Made by a program: the position numbers and the translations under genes. Below the pieces are notes generated by a model. The model was not told the origin of the DNA and ran no database searches. It worked only from the letters and a program-made list of their open reading frames with translations. Positions 60,701 to 64,000 of a DNA stretch of 64,000 bases are shown piece after piece. The stretch is taken from NCBI GenBank assembly GCA_964036155.1, contig OZ038423.1, positions 33,495,249-33,559,248 on the forward strand, in the 5' to 3' direction. Positions within the stretch are counted from its first letter, which is position 1; each line of letters starts with the position of its first letter. This stretch comes from Diploscapter coronatus (lineage: Eukaryota; Nematoda; Chromadorea; Rhabditida; Rhabditidae).

Positions 60701-61717
60701 TCTTTTCGAGAATTCCACCAACATTCATCGGGTCAAATGGCTGCCGCAAATCGATTTGCTTAGTAAGTCTTTAAAAAATAAAATTTGTATTCTCATGGAG
60801 TGAAAATTTTCTGACAATTGAAATGATGTTGAATGAAAAAGATACCCCGTTATAGTTCTTCCTCCAAAGTGTCCCGAATATTAAAATGAACTTAAAAACT
60901 TGGTTATTTGCTAAAAACTCAGATGATGAGAGAGTCGTTGGTTTCGTGACTCACGCCGGACTCAATTCCATCCTCGAGGCCTCGTTCGCTGGAGTTCCGA
61001 TGATTGCTATTCCAATTTTCGCAGACCAACCTTATAATGCTCTGTCAGGTATTTCTATTTTTCTTCCAAAAATTCATACTTCGATTATATTCAAACACCA
61101 TTTTGGTTACTATCTGAAATACAATTATAAAGATTGCAATCTGTCGAAAGATGATAGAATGCTAGCTTTTCCATAAAATTCTTTAGATCTTAATTTAATT
61201 TCCAGGCAAACAGCGTGGAACAACTTTCATCATTGACAAAGTGAACGTAAATGAAGACACTCTGACCGAAGGGTTGAGTGCAATTTTGCATGACGAAAGG
61301 TAAACTTTTATTTTAAAAATCAAATAAACTGTCTAAATCCAGTTATATGGAAAATGCGAAGCGGATATCGAAATTAATGAAGGAGAATCCCGAACAGGGC
61401 AAAGACGTCTTCATCAACTGGGTTGAATATGCTGCCAATAACAAGGAATTGTACAAGGTGATAGATTTGAGATTTTCTTAGTTAAACTGAAAACTGATGA
61501 GTGAATATTTTATTTTAAAAACTCTTTAAATAAATTAATTTCTCAGATAAACTCACTTCCCGGAAGCGACCTAACTCCGTTCACTTATTATCTCATCGAC
61601 GTTACGATTTTGTGCACGATTGCCTCACTTTTAGCTCTGTATCTTGTTCTGAAAATAATTCTGTTCATCTACAAAGTTGTATCTCTAAAGATGTCGCAGA
61701 AAGTCAAAGTCAATTAG
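57775..61717 (+). CDS. UDP-glycosyltransferase (UGT), gene 2 of a tandem pair
   Basis: Multi-exon gene parallel to gene 1. Signal peptide MRLYSLIFYISILQCLIPAI, then AVAKSHMDYCTTLIRILAE (with the catalytic-type His after Ser), KSPHLTNPFAPD, RYDIGLTT, NSIASYSAMPIIPE and GLPSPASSF. The donor half has ARPISHKTKYIGGIALKQ, NVIVAFGSQ, SFIWRYDEM, VKWLPQIDLL, the canonical signature FVTHAGLNSILEASFAGVPM and AIPIFADQPYNALS, and a C-terminal anchor (LCTIASLLALYLVLKIILF) with a short Lys-rich tail. It has an intact signature, unlike gene 1. The exon after about 58157 is shorter than in gene 1 and its donor is not certain (phase 0 near 58233). A Tc1-like MITE lies in an intron at 59027-59254. Intron positions match gene 1, so the pair arose by tandem duplication. 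Confidence 0.9.
59027..59254. mobile_element. Non-autonomous Tc1-like element in a UGT intron
   Basis: The left end TACAGTAACGGTCAAAAAGT and right end ACTTTTGACCGCCGCTACAT are inverted repeats of about 45 bp that continue through GATTATGAATGAAGC and GCTTCATTTTATAATC. The CAGT...GGTCAAAAAG pattern resembles the Tc1-family terminus (CAGT-C-GGCCAAAAAG type). No transposase frame. TA dinucleotides lie at both edges. Confidence 0.75.
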
Positions 61718-62200
61718 TTAGATTTCAAATATCTTGAGACTATTTATTTCGCTGATATTGATCTCAATCCAGAAATTGTGTTTTCATGCTCACTCATTTT
61801 AAACCTAGAGAAAATATCCATTTTTGTAAATAAACTCATGGAATTTATTAATTTTCTTTATTTACTAACTAATGGGCATTGTTGATTTAGTTTTTTATTG
61901 CATGCAATCAATCTTGTCTAATTATTAATTAAGTCAAGATCAAATATAATTCATTATTTCACGCTCTTTGTTATGGCGAATTTTCTAAATATTTATATTT
62001 TCTAATTCAGCTTATCACATCTAGGATGATCGTCTCAAGTCACGGATTCGATGGATAATCTCAGATGAAAACTCTACGTAAATTCAGCTTATCGAATCTC
62101 GTCTTATGGAAGCACTCAGCCAGAGCATTCCATTTCTATTTTGCACTAAAACATTCCTGTAAAATTTACAAACTCATCTGATTCTTTAGCTTTTCTTCAA
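61718..62200. other. Spacer between UGT gene 2 and the globin gene
   Basis: AT-rich, with no gene. AATAAACTC at about 61829 is a plausible poly(A) signal for UGT gene 2. An acceptor-like TTCTTTAG lies 11 bases before the globin ATG. Confidence 0.4.
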
Positions 62201-63036
62201 ATGAGCATGATTTCAGGTAAGCGTGAATTTCCAACCTTTTATAAATCTTCATACAGCGGCGAGTAAACTAGAAATTTCAGCATCCGTACAAAAGCAGCTG
62301 AATCAATTAACTCCTGAATATCGCCGCTTGATCATCAACACTTTCCCGGCATTCAACGATAGTTACGGTCGGAATGGAATGTCATTCTTCGCAAGGTATA
62401 TTTTTTCAAATTAGAAGTTGTAGAATTATGAAGTTCAGCGCAAGATTATTCTTTTTATGCGAAATTCGGGAGAAATCATAGCAATATAATATCGATTCAA
62501 AAATTTATTTAGATATTTCGCCGAATACCCGGATTACAAAAATATATGGCCGAATTTTCGAGGGGTGCAAGACAGCGCGATTGTTTCTTCAGAGCAGCTA
62601 CGGAAACATGCGATTAAATTCATGCATGGATTGAAGGTAGTGAGTCTATTGTAAATTATTTTAGGTGTTATAAATCGAATCGTGAAATTGAACTTCCTGG
62701 AGAAAAATTCTGAAATCGTCTTCATAGATTTATTTCAAAATTCAGGAAATCGTCGATAACCTGGAATCAGATGAGAGACTCGTGGAAACGACGAAGAAGA
62801 TCTGCAAGAAACACGTGACGCTCGGTGTTAATCGGATGCACGTCGAGGTTTCCTGACTTTTTTCTTTAGTTTCTCGATAAAAATTATTTTCCATAAGAAA
62901 ATTGCAGCATATGGTCCCAGAACTTCTCGTTTCTCTGAAGCATTGCCTCGGCCCTGCGATTTGTGAGCAGACAGAACTCGCTTGGAAGGCACTGTTCACT
63001 TGCATCAGCACGATTCTGCAGACTAGCACTGCATAG
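62201..63036 (+). CDS. Globin-family protein
   Basis: Exons 62201-62216, 62257-62395, 62513-62636, 62746-62847 and 62908-63036 close to 169 residues. After MSMISAASKLEISASVQKQ come helices A-B (TPEYRRLIINTFPAFND), the CD region RYFAEYPDYKNIWPNF and helix E with LRKHAIKFMHGLKEIVDN (distal His position). Next is helix F with TKKICKKHVTLGVNRMHVEH (proximal His), then helices G-H ending WKALFTCISTILQ. This is the arrangement of nematode glb proteins, which bind haem and serve in oxygen or redox chemistry in defined cells. The second intron lies near the middle of helix E. The 40-bp first intron is close to minimal. There is no signal peptide, so a cytosolic protein is expected. Confidence 0.92.
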
Positions 63037-63167
63037 CAACACGATATTCGGCACCAGAAAGCTGCCAAAATTGATATTTTCCCATTGCACTTCACTTTTT
63101 ATGCATCAGAGCTGAACGATAAACACCACTTACTGATCAAAATATATTTTCTTTATGTGCAATACGT

Positions 63168-63544
63168 TTATTTGTCATTCGAATTCGCTGAATAATTTTG
63201 ATTGAAAGTCGGTGATGAAGGAAAATCCGATGGTTTGGTTGATGGTGTGCTTGATACCTAGAATTAAAAAATGACATAGCACCATGAGTTCGAATTCTTT
63301 ATATTATTCAAAAATTCATTATCAAGTATGGGTATTCAAAATGAAAGAAACACGATTGAAAGAACGAATCCTGACTCTTCCAAAAATGATTACAAATTTC
63401 ACATACCGTTTGAACGCCGTAGATATTGTTCGGATAGAAATTCAGTGGCATCGAAAATGACGTCAACTTTGAAGGTGACTTTTGAGAGGTGTCGTTAGAT
63501 TGCGACGTATTTGAAGTGGCTTGTGGGTTACTAGACGAATACAT
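63168..63544 (-). CDS. Ser/Thr-rich small protein (possibly only the 3' part of a gene)
   Basis: Exon 63407-63544 starts MYSSSNPQATSNTSQSNDTS and ends NNIYGVQT. It joins in phase 0 to exon 63168-63257, which encodes VSSTPSTKPSDFPSSPTF and ends SANSNDK-stop. Both splice sites are good (GTATGT donor, TTCTAG acceptor) and composition is continuous across the junction. About 75 residues, low complexity, probably disordered. An acceptor (CCTTCAG) lies about 20 bases before the ATG, so it may be trans-spliced or may have earlier coding exons toward 64000. It is convergent with the globin gene. Family not recognised. Confidence 0.5.
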
Positions 63545-64000
63545 TATTGAAAGTGCTGATAACCTGAAGGACAAGAATCGGTATAAAAGCATTAAAATTC
63601 AGATTTTAGATTTTCGGCTGGTTAAATGTGAATGAAAAGTTGTATGACAAAGTCAAATTCTGGGATTCTACTCTGAAAGTATCTGAGACATGGAGACGGT
63701 TAAAAATCTCGATAAAATTTTAGCAAAAAAGCGAGCCATTAACCACAGAAAGCCTAAATTTTCACAACCAAAAACACGTGAAAATACTCGATTGTTAGGG
63801 TTCTGCTCTCTGAATAGGCAGGGAGAAACCTTTCATTTTCTCTGCAATTCACATCTTCCCATTCTATTTCTTACTCTGTATGGGTCTATCACCAAGCAAC
63901 CACCCGAGGGGAATAATCGTGACGCTCAACCAAGTAGAAAACAACTCGAATGACTACGAAACAACATTGACAAGACTTGATTAGTTGTGTGAATTAAAAA
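63545..64000. other. Upstream flank to window end
   Basis: No supportable gene. An 87-codon plus-strand frame at 63690-63953 is Lys/Asn-rich without splice support. Confidence 0.35.

Noticed and set aside
1..64000. CRISPR arrays, rRNA or tRNA genes, bacterial operons
   Set aside because: No regularly spaced direct repeats, no rRNA-like conserved blocks and no complete tRNA cloverleaf were seen. All gene structure is intron-containing and eukaryotic.

Overview
The window is AT-rich eukaryotic DNA and looks like a chromadorean nematode. The evidence is compact genes with many small exons, introns as short as about 40 to 50 bp ending mostly in TTTTCAG, likely trans-splice acceptors just upstream of several start codons, and families typical of nematodes (UGT arrays, globins, SWI/SNF BAF57, PAP2 phosphatases). 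Exons were assembled by hand from splice signals and reading-frame continuity, and wherever exon lengths were checked the phases close. No species call is possible from the sequence alone.

Layout. At 1-87 is the 3' end of an unidentified plus-strand gene. From 0.9 to 7.0 kb are three minus-strand genes: a PAP2 lipid phosphate phosphatase (910-3010), a small single-pass membrane protein (3694-4277) and a second small membrane or secreted protein (5655-6964). At 7.8-9.97 kb is an 11-exon plus-strand gene for a 424-residue protein that I cannot assign. At 13.2-15.7 kb, minus strand, is a TesB/ACOT8-type acyl-CoA thioesterase. From 20.6 to 22.1 kb is a plus-strand secreted protein with two Ig domains resembling the first domains of VEGF/PDGF receptors, followed after a long gap by a membrane-segment exon pair (25.5-26.5 kb) with no kinase. 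A rhodopsin-family peptide-type GPCR spans 33.4-38.3 kb. A small hydrophilic protein (39.9-40.5 kb) and an ARL5-type small GTPase (42.5-44.4 kb) lie on the minus strand. The 45.1-51.8 kb block carries a BAF57/SMARCE1 orthologue (swsn-3) and phosphopantothenoylcysteine synthetase in tandem. Two tandem UDP-glycosyltransferases (53.2-56.5 and 57.8-61.7 kb), a globin (62.2-63.0 kb) and a Ser/Thr-rich minus-strand gene close the window.

Between and inside these genes are many palindromic, non-autonomous DNA transposons (MITEs). At least four families have two or more copies here, there are several single long palindromes, and two elements have Tc1/mariner-like ends. A probable solo LTR sits between PPCS and the first UGT. 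Several introns end in GAG or AAG instead of CAG, and in the SMARCE1 and PPCS orthologues this is fixed by protein conservation.

The genes are mostly unrelated housekeeping, signalling and detoxification functions. The only obvious functional grouping is the UGT tandem pair. I see no CRISPR, rRNA or tRNA gene, and no clearly novel multi-gene system. The most unusual items are the Ig-only receptor-like gene, the unassigned 424-residue protein, the non-CAG splice acceptors and the MITE load.
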